Shown here: positions 34,400 to 47,100 of the stretch, piece by piece
Numbering within the stretch: position 1 is the stretch's first letter
How the letters are laid out: every line of letters begins with the position of its first letter
Source: Mytilus galloprovincialis
Lineage: Eukaryota; Mollusca; Bivalvia; Mytilida; Mytilidae
Reading direction: 5' to 3'
NCBI RefSeq assembly: GCF_965363235.1
Contig: NC_134839.1
Coordinates: 92,585,743 to 92,649,742 of the forward strand
Length of the DNA stretch: 64,000 nucleotides
The notes under the pieces: generated by a model
What the model was told of the DNA's origin: nothing
Databases searched by the model: none
The model's input: only the letters and a program-made list of their open reading frames with translations
Position numbers and translations under genes: made by a program

Positions 34400-35123
34400 A
34401 TAAATTAAGAAGTTAAAATTGATACTATAAGCTGGTAGAGCATCGATTAAGGATTAAAATAAGCTAAAAATATTGATAGGTCATGGACCTCCTTTTCGAG
34501 ATATTTGAGATTTAAAATGTGGCGGGAAAAGGCTGACTCGGACTTTTACCTTATATTTGCATTGGTATTATTGGGTCTCAAAACAAAAGAAAGAAAATCA
34601 AGAATCTTCTAAAATTTTGGTAAATGACCATTCATGAGCTAATAATTCTTATATGAAAAAATAAATGGGTGTTATGTGGCAAAATATTTTACATTGTATT
34701 GTATGGAAAAACACCAAGGAGTCCGAACATTATTTGTTACGTTCGGAGGACGGACGTGTTTTTCAACAGACTGTCGGCATTCCAATGGGAACAAATTGTG
34801 CCCCTCTACTTGCCAACTTGTTTCTTTAATATTATGAGGCTGACTTCATGCAGGAACTTCTTAGGAAGAAAGATAAGAAGTTAGCGATATTCTTTAACTC
34901 TACTTTCCGCTATATAGATGATGTTCTCTCACTAAATAATTCAAAATTTGGTGACTATGTGGAACTCATCTATCCCATCGAACTAGAGATAAAGGATACT
35001 ACATATACAGTTAAGTCGGCCTCATATCTTGACTTACATCTAGAAATTGACAATGAGGGTCGGTTGAAAACGAAACTTTACGACAAAATTACGAAAACGT
35101 TAACAACCATACCATCACAATAA
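34400..35123 (+). mobile_element. Reverse-transcriptase element fragment, RT core, probably Penelope-like
   Basis: The + strand carries, in more than one frame, a TVGIPMGTNCAPLLAN-type segment (about 34768-34820) and FRYIDDVLSLNN, the RT catalytic YIDD motif, at about 34905-34940. SYLDLHLEIDNEGRLKTKLY follows to about 35080. The order fits a reverse transcriptase. The SPxxA-like and YIDD context and the lack of LTRs favour a Penelope-like element over a LINE, with moderate certainty. It is degraded and 3'-truncated after the KLYDK segment. 34400-34640 may be its upstream part. Confidence 0.75.
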
Positions 35124-35784
35124 GTTTGTAAATGGCTAGATATTAGACTGAATAAATGAATTACCGCCTTGTGCATCTGACCCATAATCATGTGTGAGAT
35201 TTTGCCATCATGTGGCATAACTCAGATCTATTTCTTCATCATTGGTTCCACTAACACAATGCATTTATTGTTATACATTAAAACTACTGAACGATGATTT
35301 GGTCGATTTCCTTTAGAAAAATATCCATCAGGGACCCCAATCATTTTCACGTTAACCATATAATTATGTTAGTTGGGTTGCTCACACGATGTTTTCAATA
35401 TAACTGAACTAAATAAAACTATCATGCCAGTGGGAGGTTGAGCTAGCTATAAAACCAGTTTAAACCAATCATATTCTTCGGATAGGCCTGTACCAAGTCA
35501 AAAATATGAAAGTTGTTTTCCAGTCGTTTCATTGGTTGGTATAGTCGATTGTATCATTTTACCATTTTAGCATTTTCTATAGACTGCCCTATTTGACCTT
35601 GGAGTTCGATCATTTCATATTATTTCTTAGGGAAATAGAGATAATCGACAAATCTAATTATTCCTACATTTTTCATTATTTATACATGTAAGAAAAAAGG
35701 CGTAAGGTACACTAAATCGATCAGGTTAAACGTGTCGTAAATTGATCATCCCTTAAACTGTTAAACAACTTCATATATAAAATT
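35124..35784 (+). repeat. AT-rich DNA and R4 tail copy
   Basis: 35430-35660 carries CTAGCTATAAAACCAG, CTGTACCAAGTCAAAAATAT and GTTTCATTGGTTGG, a diverged copy of the R4 tail found at 36715(-), 42855(+), 51165(+) and 63207(+). The remainder is unassigned. Confidence 0.55.
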
Positions 35785-36125
35785 GAGAGTAGAAATGGGG
35801 AATATGTCAAAGAGACAACAACCCGACCATAGAACAGACAACAGCAGAAGGTCACCAATAGGTCTTCAATACAGCGATAAATTCCCGTACCCGGAGGCGT
35901 TCTTCAGCTGTCCCCTAAATAAATATATATACTAGTTCAGTGATAATGTACGCCATGATGTACTTAACTCCAAATTATTCACAAGAAACTAAAATTAAAA
36001 ATAATACACGACTAACAAAATGCCAGAGGCTCCTGACTCGGGACAGGCGAAAAAATGCGGCGGGGTTAAACATGTTTATGAGATCTCAACCCTCCCCCTA
36101 TACCTCTAGCCAATGTAGAAAAGTA
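35785..36125 (+). repeat. Dispersed repeat R2, + copy
   Basis: GAAATGGGGAATATGTCAAA, GACAACAACCCGACC, GGCTCCTGACTCGGGACAGG, GGGGTTAAACATGTTTATGA. Full-length relative of the minus copy at 17225-17575. Confidence 0.8.
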
Positions 36126-36134
36126 ATGTAAAGG

Positions 36135-36212
36135 CTGTTTGTACATAATGAATTAGGTGTTATACATAACGTAATAGGTGTTTGCGCATAACGTGACAGG
36201 TTTTTGCACAGA
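36135..36212 (+). repeat. Iterated CATAACGTAATAGGTGTTTG word, part 1
   Basis: Three to four copies of a 22-bp word with variants. The same word in the same orientation resumes at 38390-38545. Confidence 0.65.
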
Positions 36213-36222
36213 ATATAATTAA

Positions 36223-36461
36223 GAAATAATTCATGGAAGCCATAGATTTGTTGTAAATTTACACATGGCCTGGGCCGTGATATTCGAATTTTATCCTGAG
36301 CGTTAGCGAGGGATAAATTTATTTGTTGTAAATTTACACATGGCCTGGGCCGTGATATTCGAATTTTATCCTGAGCGTTAGCGAGGGATAAAATTAACGA
36401 ATATCACGGCCCAGGCCATGTGTAAATTTACAACAAATCTATGGCTTCCATGAATTATTTC
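36223..36461. repeat. Palindromic hairpin element with tandemly duplicated left arm
   Basis: The left arm GAAATAATTCATGGAAGCCA pairs with the right arm ending at 36461; tip CCTGAGCGTTAGCGAGG. About 73 bp of the left arm, including the tip, is present twice in tandem (about 36247-36319 and 36320-36392) with almost no difference, so the duplication is recent. Confidence 0.85.
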
Positions 36462-36714
36462 GATTCTAATAGGACAAATACGATCATTAAAAAACTGAAG
36501 CGATGATGGGTATACCGTGTGTGTGGCTGTTCTATTTTACCCACTTTTCGATAAATGTAAAACAAATCTAATAAACCTGCATGAATGATTTCTTAACTAA
36601 CCGCTAGAAAAAAATGTGATTACTTTTTTTACTTCTCAGTAAACCCAACATTTGCAATTTTAGATTTGCATTTTTTATCGTAAGCTACCGTCAAATTCAC
36701 TGTTGACATGTGGT

Positions 36715-37950
36715 AACCAAGGAAAAAGTAAAATCACAAAAATACTGAACTCAGAGGAAAATCAATTCAGAAAGTCCATAATCACATGGCAAAATCAAAT
36801 AACAAAACGCATCAAAAACGAATGGACAAGAACTGTCACATTCCTGACTTGGTACAGGCATTTTCAAATGTAGAAAATGGTGGATTGAACCTGGTTTTAT
36901 AGCTAGCTAAACCTCTCACTGGTATGACAGTCGCATCAAATTCCATTATATAGTCACCGATGCGTGAACAAAACAAACAGACATAATAGGTAAAAATGTC
37001 AAAAATAGGTGTACAGCAGTCAACATTGTGTTATCATCTTAATCACTATAAAAACAACAAATGTAACGAAGAAGCACAAAAAGGCATACATCAAATAAAC
37101 ATCCTCATTTTGATTATATTATACGATTATATTTGTCTATGTAAAATGCACCCATCAAGGAAGGAGGGTATGGGTACTGGTGTAAAATTGCGCGTTTGAA
37201 ATTCGCACAGGTAGACATGAAATAATTTTGTCGTTCAAAGTATGTCGGGATGCATAAATACAGTCACGCAAAATAGATATAACAAACACTGACTTAGCAG
37301 TTAAAGTAATAATAATAAATAAAATAATAGTGTGGTTCAAAGTATGACGTGATACATAAGTACAGAGTCACGTAAAATGTATATCACAAAAAAAGTTGGT
37401 TAACAGTAAAAGTAATATTAATGAATAAAATAATTTTGTCATTCAAAGTATGACAAGATACATAGGTACAGAGTCACATCATAAAATAATTTTGTCATTC
37501 AAAGTATGACAAGATACATAGGTACAGAGTCACATCATAAAATAATTTTGTCGTTCAAAGTATGATGGGATACATAAGCACAGAGTTACGTCAAAAGGAT
37601 ATCTCAAAAAACAGACAACAGTAAAAGTAATATTAATAAAGACAAATAAAAGAATAATATAACACGTAATTAAGATGATAAACAACGTCAGTACGCAAAA
37701 TCTATACTTCAAGACCATCGTGTATTATTTGTGAAGTTGATACGGAATATTTATCAACAAGTTCTGGGTACCTTCCGATGAACTTTTTTAGAAAAAGGAC
37801 GAGACGTTCTTTGACATACCCCTGGTTCATCAACTTTCTGCTCAGACACTGGTGACGTTTTACAAAGTCTGAGTAGGAGCCGCCATGTTGACTTGCTGAA
37901 ATCAGTAAATGTGCGAATATTGCAATAGAACAGAAAACAAGCAACACCTA
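36715..37950 (-). mobile_element. Reverse-transcriptase element, 3' part (minus)
   Basis: The minus strand encodes the ORF end SDFVKRHQCLSRKLMNQGYV through KKFIGRYPELVDKY to IIHDGLEV and stop (37702-37905). A long 3' region follows with about five tandem units of some 56 bp (37205-37595, core TCATTCAAAGTATGACAAGA). It ends in the R4 tail near 36715. The + copy at 50175-51350 has the same order. 5'-truncated, as is usual for retroelements. Confidence 0.8.
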
Positions 37951-38389
37951 CCTCAATACTTTATTTTAATGCAATTGTATCCGAGTTTAGAAGGTAAACG
38001 CAATAGAAAAACCTTCAGCTTTGACGTTTTCATTCGTATGACGTCATGTTTTGAAATGACGTTAATGCGCAAAAATCATTACTGACCCATTACTGGAATT
38101 TCGCGGAATTTTAATTTGTTTTGTTTGTCCATTTTTTCCGTTCTCTAATGTGTAAATTCTTTTTGTTATGCTTCAGAATCAGAATAAATGTTCTGTAGGG
38201 TTTTATTCAATTGTAATTGTTAACACAGCGAAATCCACAACCGTTTACACATAGGTTACGATACATGTGGATTTACGTGGGAGGCATATTTAAACAGCCA
38301 TTTGTGTACATCTTGGAGTCTGCGCTAAGTACAGATATATCGAGAATTTTATCACGGTGTTGTTTACAAAGCGAAAGAAGCACGTCATA
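37951..38389. other. Unassigned DNA
   Basis: Nothing recognised; contains scattered CG dinucleotides but no clear gene. Confidence 0.35.
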
Positions 38390-38545
38390 TTAGAATAGGC
38401 ATTGGCACATAACGTAATAGGTGTTTGCACATAACGTAAACGATGTTTGCACAAAACTTATAAGTTGTTAGCGCATAACGTTATAAGTGCTTTCGCATAA
38501 TGAATTAGGTGTTTGAACATAATGTAAAAGGTATTTGCACATGAC
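38390..38545 (+). repeat. Iterated CATAACGTAATAGGTGTTTG word, part 2
   Basis: Six or seven variants of the 22-bp word (GCACATAACGTAATAGGTGT, GCGCATAACGTTATAAGTGC, and others). Continues the array seen at 36135, suggesting that the hairpin and RT element inserted within one older array. Confidence 0.7.
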
Positions 38546-38639
38546 ATAATGAATGCTAACAGAGAGTATCAATTGTTCGGCAAAACGCATATGAACTATA
38601 ATACCATGATGTATTATGTTTTTACTGGAGATACATAGA

Positions 38640-38776
38640 GATTAATACATGGCCTTTTCCATATCAGCCTGGGTATCATCCCGAGACCCCCATATCAGCC
38701 CGAGACGGAGTCGAGGTGCTGATATGGGTCGAGGGATGATACCCAGGCTGATATGGAAAAGGCCATGTATTAATCG
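38640..38776. repeat. Palindromic hairpin element, GAG-GAG tip
   Basis: GATTAATACATGGCCTTTTC at the left, its complement at the right; tip CCGAGACGGAGTCGAGG. Stem almost perfect. A half copy is at 40540-40628. Confidence 0.85.
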
Positions 38777-39129
38777 CTTTATCATATACTTCCGATAATA
38801 ATTTGATGTAAATAAACACATCATAGATACCAGGACTAAATAAGGCAAATAAACAAATGCAATAACTAAAACAGTCAAAAACTTTATAAAGAAGTTAAAT
38901 TATGAATCAAATATACTATAACTGTCCAAAAACAGCATCACTACCTCCATATGGGTCATTTTCAAAAAATGTGGATATTTCAGTTGTGAAATAACAAAAA
39001 AAAAAATATTCAATTTTCAACTTTAATATATGAAATTGAATAGTTTAACAACAATACAACCTGAAATAAAAATATGCAATCTTAAATGCTACTACAAAAA
39101 TATTTTAGAAAATAACATAGAAACAAGTA

Positions 39130-39735
39130 TGGGACATATGTCAACTACATAACGGATTTAGTTTCGGTCCCTAATTTTTTTTTAATAATATTTACATTTT
39201 GCTTGATATATATTTCCATAAAAATCATCACACTTTTTTCAAAACAGTTAACATGGTTAAAATAACACTTTTTAGAAACATATTTTAAAGTGAATTTAAT
39301 TCATCATTGTCAACTACATAACGCTTTTTGTCAACTACATAACGATTCACTGCGTTATGTAGTTGACCGTTATGTAGTTGACCTACTTGTGGTTTTTGGA
39401 TGTTTTTCTTGACCCTAATACTACCAGATAAATGGTTTTTATTGAATTAGAGTCAGTATTATAGACTTTGAATGATTTATGTAAAAAAAAATATTTATGC
39501 CAAAATTTATCAATGTTTTTGCCGTTACAAAGTTGACATAGAATAAAATTACGGAGTAATTTGTACTCACCAAAACTAATCTATAATGAAATGAATAAAT
39601 GATGTCATCCTGTAACTTTAAGCACGTCATCAGAGGATGAAGAGTAAGTAGAGAACACTTCCTTAGTTACAAGGGATATAATCAGTTGTTTATTGGCAAC
39701 ATTATTTCATTTGTGTTATGTAGTTGACATTTTTT
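39130..39735. repeat. Iterated GTCAACTACATAACG word in both orientations
   Basis: Direct copies at about 39138, 39309 and 39331, and inverted copies at about 39353, 39368 and 39715. The central cluster forms an inverted pair. Resembles a foldback built of 15-bp words. Confidence 0.7.
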
Positions 39736-40169
39736 TAAGTACGAAATGAAAAGTAAAAAAAAATGCTAATAAAATCTAATAATTCCCTGTATTTGTGTAT
39801 ACATACCTGCAGTGATACCTATATATTTATAATAACAAAAGAAAAATAATAATTTCCGCTGGGTATTAAAACCAGGATTTAAAAAAGACTAGTTTTTCAA
39901 TTTCGTACAAGCAATTTTGGGGTTTTTGGACCCTTTGAAACCCACTGGAAGCAATTTCTGTAGCTAAATTTCATATTGAATTTGCTGGAACTTGTTACAC
40001 ACACCAAAAACTAAATGGTGTATCTAAAAATTGGATAAAAATATTTACACTTTTTTAGAAATATTGATTGTACAAGAAAATCCACATTTTTTGAAAAAGG
40101 CCCATATATATGTATCGTATTAAACATTGCCTATAGAGGCATTTTGAAACATTGAAAATTTGGAAGAGT

Positions 40170-40870
40170 TTTATGATCGTTATTACTCCATGGTTGTTGT
40201 ACTATAAAATGATTCTTAATTGTCAATGGCATTTGTTAGCAAGTACTAAACTGGGGACAAAAGTTCCCGTAAATTTTGACGTCGTCATAAAAAATATCTG
40301 ACGTCACAATGGAAAAGTAAACAATCGATACCAGAAACACCGGAAGTTACTTGCACGAGAAGCACTGTTATGGGTTTTTGCACGAGACGCCCTTGATATG
40401 GGTTATCAGCCCGGGCTGATATGGGTTATCAGGCCGGGTGGGGAACTTTTGTTGGGATAGTTTAATACTTGCTAACAAATGCCATTGACAATTATGAATC
40501 ATTTTATAGTACAACAAACATGGAGTAGTAATGATCGTAAAACCCATATCAGCTCGACTCCGTCTCGGGCTGATATGGGGTCTCGGGATGATACCTAGGC
40601 TGTGGAAAAGGCCATGTATTAATCTCTATATAAACACAACAGTAAGCCGTTTACTATAAAATGATTCAGTGGCATTTGTTAGCAAGTACTAAACTATCCC
40701 CACAAAAGTTCCCGTCGTCATAAAAAATATCTAACGTTACAATCGAAAAGCAAACAACCGATATCGGAAACACCGGAAGTAACTTGCACGAGAGGCACTA
40801 TTATAGGTTTTGTGCACGAGATGCTCCTGATATGGGTTATCAGCCCGGGTAGGAAATTATGGCTTGTGTA
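40170..40870. repeat. Foldback plus partial direct duplicate
   Basis: 40175-40285 pairs with 40440-40538 (anchor GGCATTTGTTAGCAAGTACT). A second copy of the left half and centre, including ACACCGGAAGTTACTTGCAC-like sequence, follows at 40655-40870. The central CAGCCCGGGCTGATATGGG-type phrases link it to the hairpin at 38640. Confidence 0.7.
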
Positions 40871-41098
40871 CTTCCGCTTATTACACATATGCAAAAGCTA
40901 TCATATCAATGCTAAGTATATGATAAATTATTATATTGCAACTTAATAAGATTAACTTAAAACAGATCCTGGAGATTTTTTATTTGTTAAGAAACAAATT
41001 CATTTACTGTTGGCTCAGTGGTGTCGACTTGTCTAACACGTCTTTTACATCTAAAGTATACACAAGTATAAATCATATCATCAAGGGGATCCGACGAA

Positions 41099-41183
41099 AT
41101 GGAGACTTATGATTATAAGCATGTGTATTGTTTCTTTCTCGCATGCTTAGCTGTAAATCATTGTACAGCACAAGGTCCATCAG
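41099..41183 (+). CDS. Alpha-DOX-like exon 1 (signal peptide)
   Basis: First ATG; METYDYKHVYCFFLACLAV then a likely cleavage near CTA-QG; donor GTAAGA, phase 1. Confidence 0.8.
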
Positions 41184-44100
41184 GTAAGACATTTTCAGAG
41201 GCATGGTTATAGAATATAAAATAAGGAGTTGTGATATGATTGTCAATGAGATATAATCATTTTCATAACAGTGTGGACGGGACCATTTATTTACGCGCAC
41301 ATGTTATGTATTGACTGAGTAAGGTTAGGTTCATGAACATTCGTTTGTACGCTCACTAGTCACATCGTACGTGTTATAGACATTTAAACTGTGGGGTCGA
41401 CCAAGGTTCTAAATGCCTAAATCAAATAATACAATTAACTAACAGAGGACTAATGCGTGTGTCTTGATTTGATGTTGAATACTTAAACATTCTTTTTAAT
41501 ATCTTATCATGCTCAAGATTGAATTTACTCTTTTATTATATTCAAATCCTAACTGTAATGCCGAGTAAGCGTAAAATTCTTGTTATCGATAGTTGTCAAA
41601 TTTATCAACCAAAACTTTTCTGTTTGCGTCTTTGTTGGGTTTATTTGAATGCATGTTTGTTTGAATTATTTAGTCAGTTGTGTTGTATGTGTGTGGTGTA
41701 TGTGTACAAGTTTTTGGCTACTCAGTCAGAATTTTTGTCACATTAAACTTTTTTTGTTTGGGTTGCTCACCAAAATTTTGAGCACAGGACGTTAGCGCTT
41801 TTTTTTTACTTGTTACACGATAGGACATTTGCGATTTCAAACACTATGGACATTTGCGCTTTTTTTTTAAATTTTGAATACCTGTATAAATTGACCGGAC
41901 ATTTGCGATGAAGATGTGGTATAATTGCCAATGAGACAACTCTCCACAAGAGACCAAAATGACACAGACATTAACAGCTATAGGTCACATTACGGCCTTC
42001 AACAATGAGCAAAGCCCATACCGTATAGTCAGCTATAAAAGGCACCGAAATGAATGTAAAACAATTCAAACGAGAAAAGTAACGGCCTTATTTATATATA
42101 AAAATGAACAAAAAAACAAATATGTAACACATAAACAAACGACAACCACTGAATTAGAGGCTCCTGACTTGGGACAGGCACATACATACATAATGTGGCG
42201 TTTTTTATAGTCATTAAACAACAGTCGGTTAATTTCTTTAAAATTCGTTATATTATTGAACAGGAACCTCGGTCAAGAATTGAGAAAAAGAACTAGAAAA
42301 TTTATTTAAAAGAGCTTAATTTGCTTATTTCCTGAGCTTCAGATATTAAACTAAAACTGATCCGTGATGACTTTACGTGTCTTTTCATCTTTAGAATGTT
42401 TACTTTTAGCTAGTATACATAACTATACTAATTAATGTGCTATGAAATAACTTTTAAACACACGAATGTCCTACGTAATGACATTTAACTATAATAAAAA
42501 AAAAGTTGAATAAAATAGGAGGTAAGTCATGAGAAGTAAATATTGTAGAAGCGCAAATGTCCTATATAAAAAGTGCAAAAGTCCTTTTATCAAAAGCGCC
42601 TTTTATAGCTTGCTGTTCGATGTGAGCCTAGGCTCCGTGTTGAAGACCGTACCTTGACCTATAATGGTTTACTTTTATAAATTGTTACTTGAATAAAGAG
42701 TTGTCCCTTGGCACTCTTACCCCATCTTCCTATATCTATGTTCTATGAATTGAAGCGCAAATGTCCATTTAAAAAAGCGCAAACGTCTTAGGTAAAAGCG
42801 CAAACGTCCCGCGCCAATTTTGTCAATATCCCTTATGCACGGAAGTATAAAACAAAATGACATACGAGCTGGAGGTTTTGCTAGCTATAAAGCCACTACA
42901 GGTTTAACGCACAATTTTCTTCGGAACTGTCTAATTCAGGACTATAATATATGTTGTCCACTCGATCAGTTGGTTGATAACGTAACGTTTGATTAGGTCA
43001 GTTGTTATGCTATTTTTATCTAATTTACCTTTAAGTTTGGTTTGTTTTATACAAAAATAAGATGATGTGGTTTGATGGGCAATAAGATAACTCTCTATCA
43101 GAGAACAAATGACATAGAAGTTACATATAGTTATATATAGTTAGTGCTTGAACTTTACTTGAAGGTGTATGTTTGAACGGCTTGCGAATTTTAAGACCAT
43201 TTTGTTTTATGCTTATTGTTTTAATATCTTCATTTTTAAAAGTCCATATTCTAATAACGTTTGTCAAATGTTCCTATCAAGAAACTCATATCGTATTGCA
43301 GTTCCTTCAAACTGGTGGCAATATCCTTATCCGTATGATGTTGTGGTTCTATCTGGGGCACAGGGTCAACTACAGAGAGAAAATTTGATAGATAGTTATA
43401 CAGAGAGTCCAGCAAAAAAACGAAAATGTTTTGACCCGAAAATTGGTAAGTTGATCAGAACTGCAAACTTCAAACTGGAATATCTTGGTTCACCTTATTC
43501 TAGATTTCTGTTTTTGTTGAAGAAAAAAATAAGTCAATAGATATAAATTCAGAAACAATCATTAAAGAATATGTATCAGCTATAGCTGATATGTTTAATT
43601 TATTTTTTAATATTTGAACAGGTTGTATTTACGGATTTGTAATATAAGCTCATTGCATTCAAGATGAACATCCCCAATAGCATCATTGTGTATTTTGTTA
43701 ATGATAACTCCCCTAGGCCTAAATTCGAAAACAAACCAACAATGCCATTACAATATAAAAACGATCGACATAAAAAAAAACAGAAGAAATAAAGAAGAAA
43801 ACGAAAGACTGAGCAACACGAACCCCACCAAATTACCTAAACTATATATCTGCCAAATTAGATGAACGAATATAAAATGTACATATCGATTTAAAGCAAT
43901 ATTATATAAATTAATTCAGGTGTATAAGCAATTCATTCTTGAAAATTGCCATCCTATCCCTCTCATATAGAATTAAACTTATGTTATAGGTAAAGTGGAA
44001 AAGGGAAATACAAAATGTCCAAAATCTTCGAACAAGGCAAGACGAGTAGACGGATATTGTAATGACTTAGACAATCCAGCAGCAGGAGGCATTAATTACC

Positions 44101-47100
44101 GTTTAGGTGAGTTAAATCAATATCAAGGCCGCAATTGTTCCAGAGTAACTGTAGTTCAATACATATATTACATGGGAAGGAGCTTGGATTCTCATGTATT
44201 TTTCAGATTTTGTAGAGTAATGAATTATCAATGGTTAGTAATCATCCCGTTATTCAGTAATTTTTCATTATTTTTACACAGAATTTATTTATCTACTATT
44301 TAATTTGGTAATGTTTACCTTATTTACTGTCCATCATGCCACCACGCAACTCAATTTTGTTTCGTTTTAATTATATCTTACAAGATTGATCGTTTATATA
44401 AATATACAGCGTACATTTTAGATAAATAAATTGAATGAAAACTACGCTTCCTTATTTGTGCATTGTGATTAAAAATTCGTTTTTATCATTACTTTCATTT
44501 GTTTACAACTCTGTCTTGTATTGTTCTGGTCGTACTATTGCAAATATTAAATTTCATGACTGTATCATGTGTTTCCATCAGTTTATCATAGAACTATCAC
44601 ATGGTTACTTAGGTTTGAAATTAATGGTAAACCCTAGTTTTTAGATAAGTGCTTACCGTTTTAATTTATTGACATAACTGCACGACTCGATTCTTAATTG
44701 ATAATGGTAAGATAATCGTTGAAAAGAATCCTGCTAAACTTTTGTGAAAGACGGTTTTAATTTTTGCAGTGTTGCGAGAGTTTATGTTCTTTCTTGAAGG
44801 CAATTGTAGTAACATGCAATACAAGTACCGTTCCATTGAATTAGTTATATGTCTTGTGTTTCAGTCTCTGATCTAGGTTTTCTGTATTTGGCAGGTGTAG
44901 TGCATCACGACATAAGACATTGTTACGTGTACCATGATGAACTTTCGTGCATGACTGCTGTGTATATTTTTGACATGGAACTATTGATCAGAATATGACT
45001 TTTTGACTCTTGACCTATGTACGTTGGGTGTGTCATCAGGATACAGTGTGTATATTACCTTGACCTCAAAATATAATTTTCAATTGACCTTGCTTCTGAA
45101 TATGTGGCATGTAGATGTATTGTCATAAGATGGTGAGTCTAGTGGCAATAGACACTTCATGTGAGCTTGACCTTTGGCCTCAATGTACAGCTTGTATATT
45201 TTGTTTGAATTAAATGAGGAATTGTCTAATTGGCACGCATACCACATCTTATTATATCTATTTTAGATATAAAGATGTATTTGTTAGTTTTGTGTAGCAC
45301 GATTACCCTTTCCTCAAAATCTGCTTTGTGTTTTTTTTATAAGGAACTTTTGACCAGACTATGACTTTTTGACTCTTGACCTCTGCATATTGGGTGTGTC
45401 TCTTGGTATGATTACCTTGACGACAAGTCAGGAGTCTCTGTTTTTTGTTGATCTTGTATGTTTTTAATTGTAAGTTCATTTTTATGTTTTGGAGTTTGAA
45501 GTAGTACACACTTTGTTTAGGGGCCGTCTGAAGCCCGCCTCCGGTCGAGGGATTTTCACGCTTTGTTGAAGACCCATTGGCATATCAATAAACTGAACTC
45601 AATGCAAAGAACCTTTAAAGTACACTTAGACAGGGAGCTCAATCTAGTGAAACACTTTGTTATGCTGGTCACATGTAACTTGAAATATCGTTGTCTGTTA
45701 CCAAACTGCACCTGTATCCTGAAAAAAATATGCAAGTGAATTTTAGAAGTAGAATTCAATGGAAGTAAATAAGATGTTTACTTAAAAAAATGTAAAATAT
45801 GTCAATGGGCCACAGATGCCCCTGCTTGTGAAAAAACATGAGTAAACTTCCACATATAGATGCAGAATTCACGTTATTTTGACCATTTTGTGACCATAAG
45901 CGTTATGTATAAGTTTCAAAATATTTGTTTAAGGCAAACTGAAGTTGAAGAACGGTAACAACAGATTTAGCATTTTTCCTATCTTAAGGCTCCGTGTTGA
46001 CATTTGTATCATTGGTACTCGTACCACATCTTCTTACATCTAATGACTCATGAACAGAAAAAGTGACGCCACCCAATATCGAACTTCATAGATGTGTGTT
46101 ATGGGGTAATAAGCATTGCGTATAAGGTTTATAACGTTTGATTGAGTCAAACTTAATTAAGAGAACGGGAACGAAAAATTCAGCATTTTCTATATTTTTA
46201 TAGGGACACGAATTATCATAAACGGTAAAAGTGACGCTACCAAATTTCAAATGTTATTTTGTGTTGTGTGGTAATAAGCATTGTCCAAGGTTAGGGGGTG
46301 GTGGGGATCCCGCCTTATACGGTATGTATGTGCCTGTCGCATGTCAGGAACCTGTAATTCATATTTGTTTTTCGTTCATTTTTTGTTCATAAATTTGTCC
46401 TTTTCTATTCTCGTTTGAATTGTTTTACAATGTCATTTCGGTGCCTTTTATAGGTGACTATGAGGTATGACCTTTGCTCATTGTTGAAGACCGTATTGTG
46501 ACCTATAGTTGTTAATTCCTGTTTCATCTGATCTCTTGTGGAGAGTTCTCATTGGCACTTAAGCCATATGAGGTAAAGGGTGGGGATCCCGGTCGTTAAG
46601 CAAATTTAACCCCGCCTTATTCTGTATGTATGTGCCTGTCCCAAGTCAGGAGCCTGTAATTCAGTGATTGTCGTTTGTTTATGTGTTACATAAATGTTTT
46701 TGTACATAAATGAGGCCGTTAGTTCTCTCGTTTGAATTGTTTTACATTGTCATTTCGTAGCCTTTTATAGCTGACTATTGTGTATGGACTTTGCTCATTG
46801 TTGAAGGCCGTATGGTGACCTATAGTTGTTAATTTCTGAGTCATTTGGTCTTTTGCGGAGAGTTCTCATTGACACTCATGTCACATTTTCTTTTTTATAT
46901 TGTGTATTAGTTTTGTAGTATTTTCCAGTATTGGTTGAGGCAAACTAAAGTTAGGAGAACGGGACTTATTTTTTGGGATGTTCGAGAAGAACAGACTAGG
47001 GTAACACCTTCTGCCTCTCCATTATGGCACCAACACAGAAGTTCTGACTATTGTTATGGTAACACTCATCCCACTAGCACTGTCATTAACACACACATAC

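Larger units (their letters stand above)
38635..40629. mobile_element. 2-kb inverted-repeat element with about 95-bp ends
   Basis: The left end ATAGAGATTAATACATGGCC through CAGCCCGAGACGGAGTCGAG is repeated inverted at the right end (40540-40629). The left end is directly followed by its own complement, forming the hairpin 38640-38776 with tip CGAGACGGAGTCGAGG. Inside are GTCAACTACATAACG iterations (39130-39735) and a foldback at 40170-40540. No transposase. Confidence 0.75.

Noticed and set aside
41067-41073. TATAAA box for the alpha-DOX-like gene
   Set aside because: Only about 26 bases before the ATG, leaving almost no 5' UTR; likely chance in AT-rich DNA.
43169-43540. Translation start at 43169 for a separate protein
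   Set aside because: The conserved part begins after the acceptor at 43301 and is exon 2 of the alpha-DOX-like gene; upstream codons are intron.
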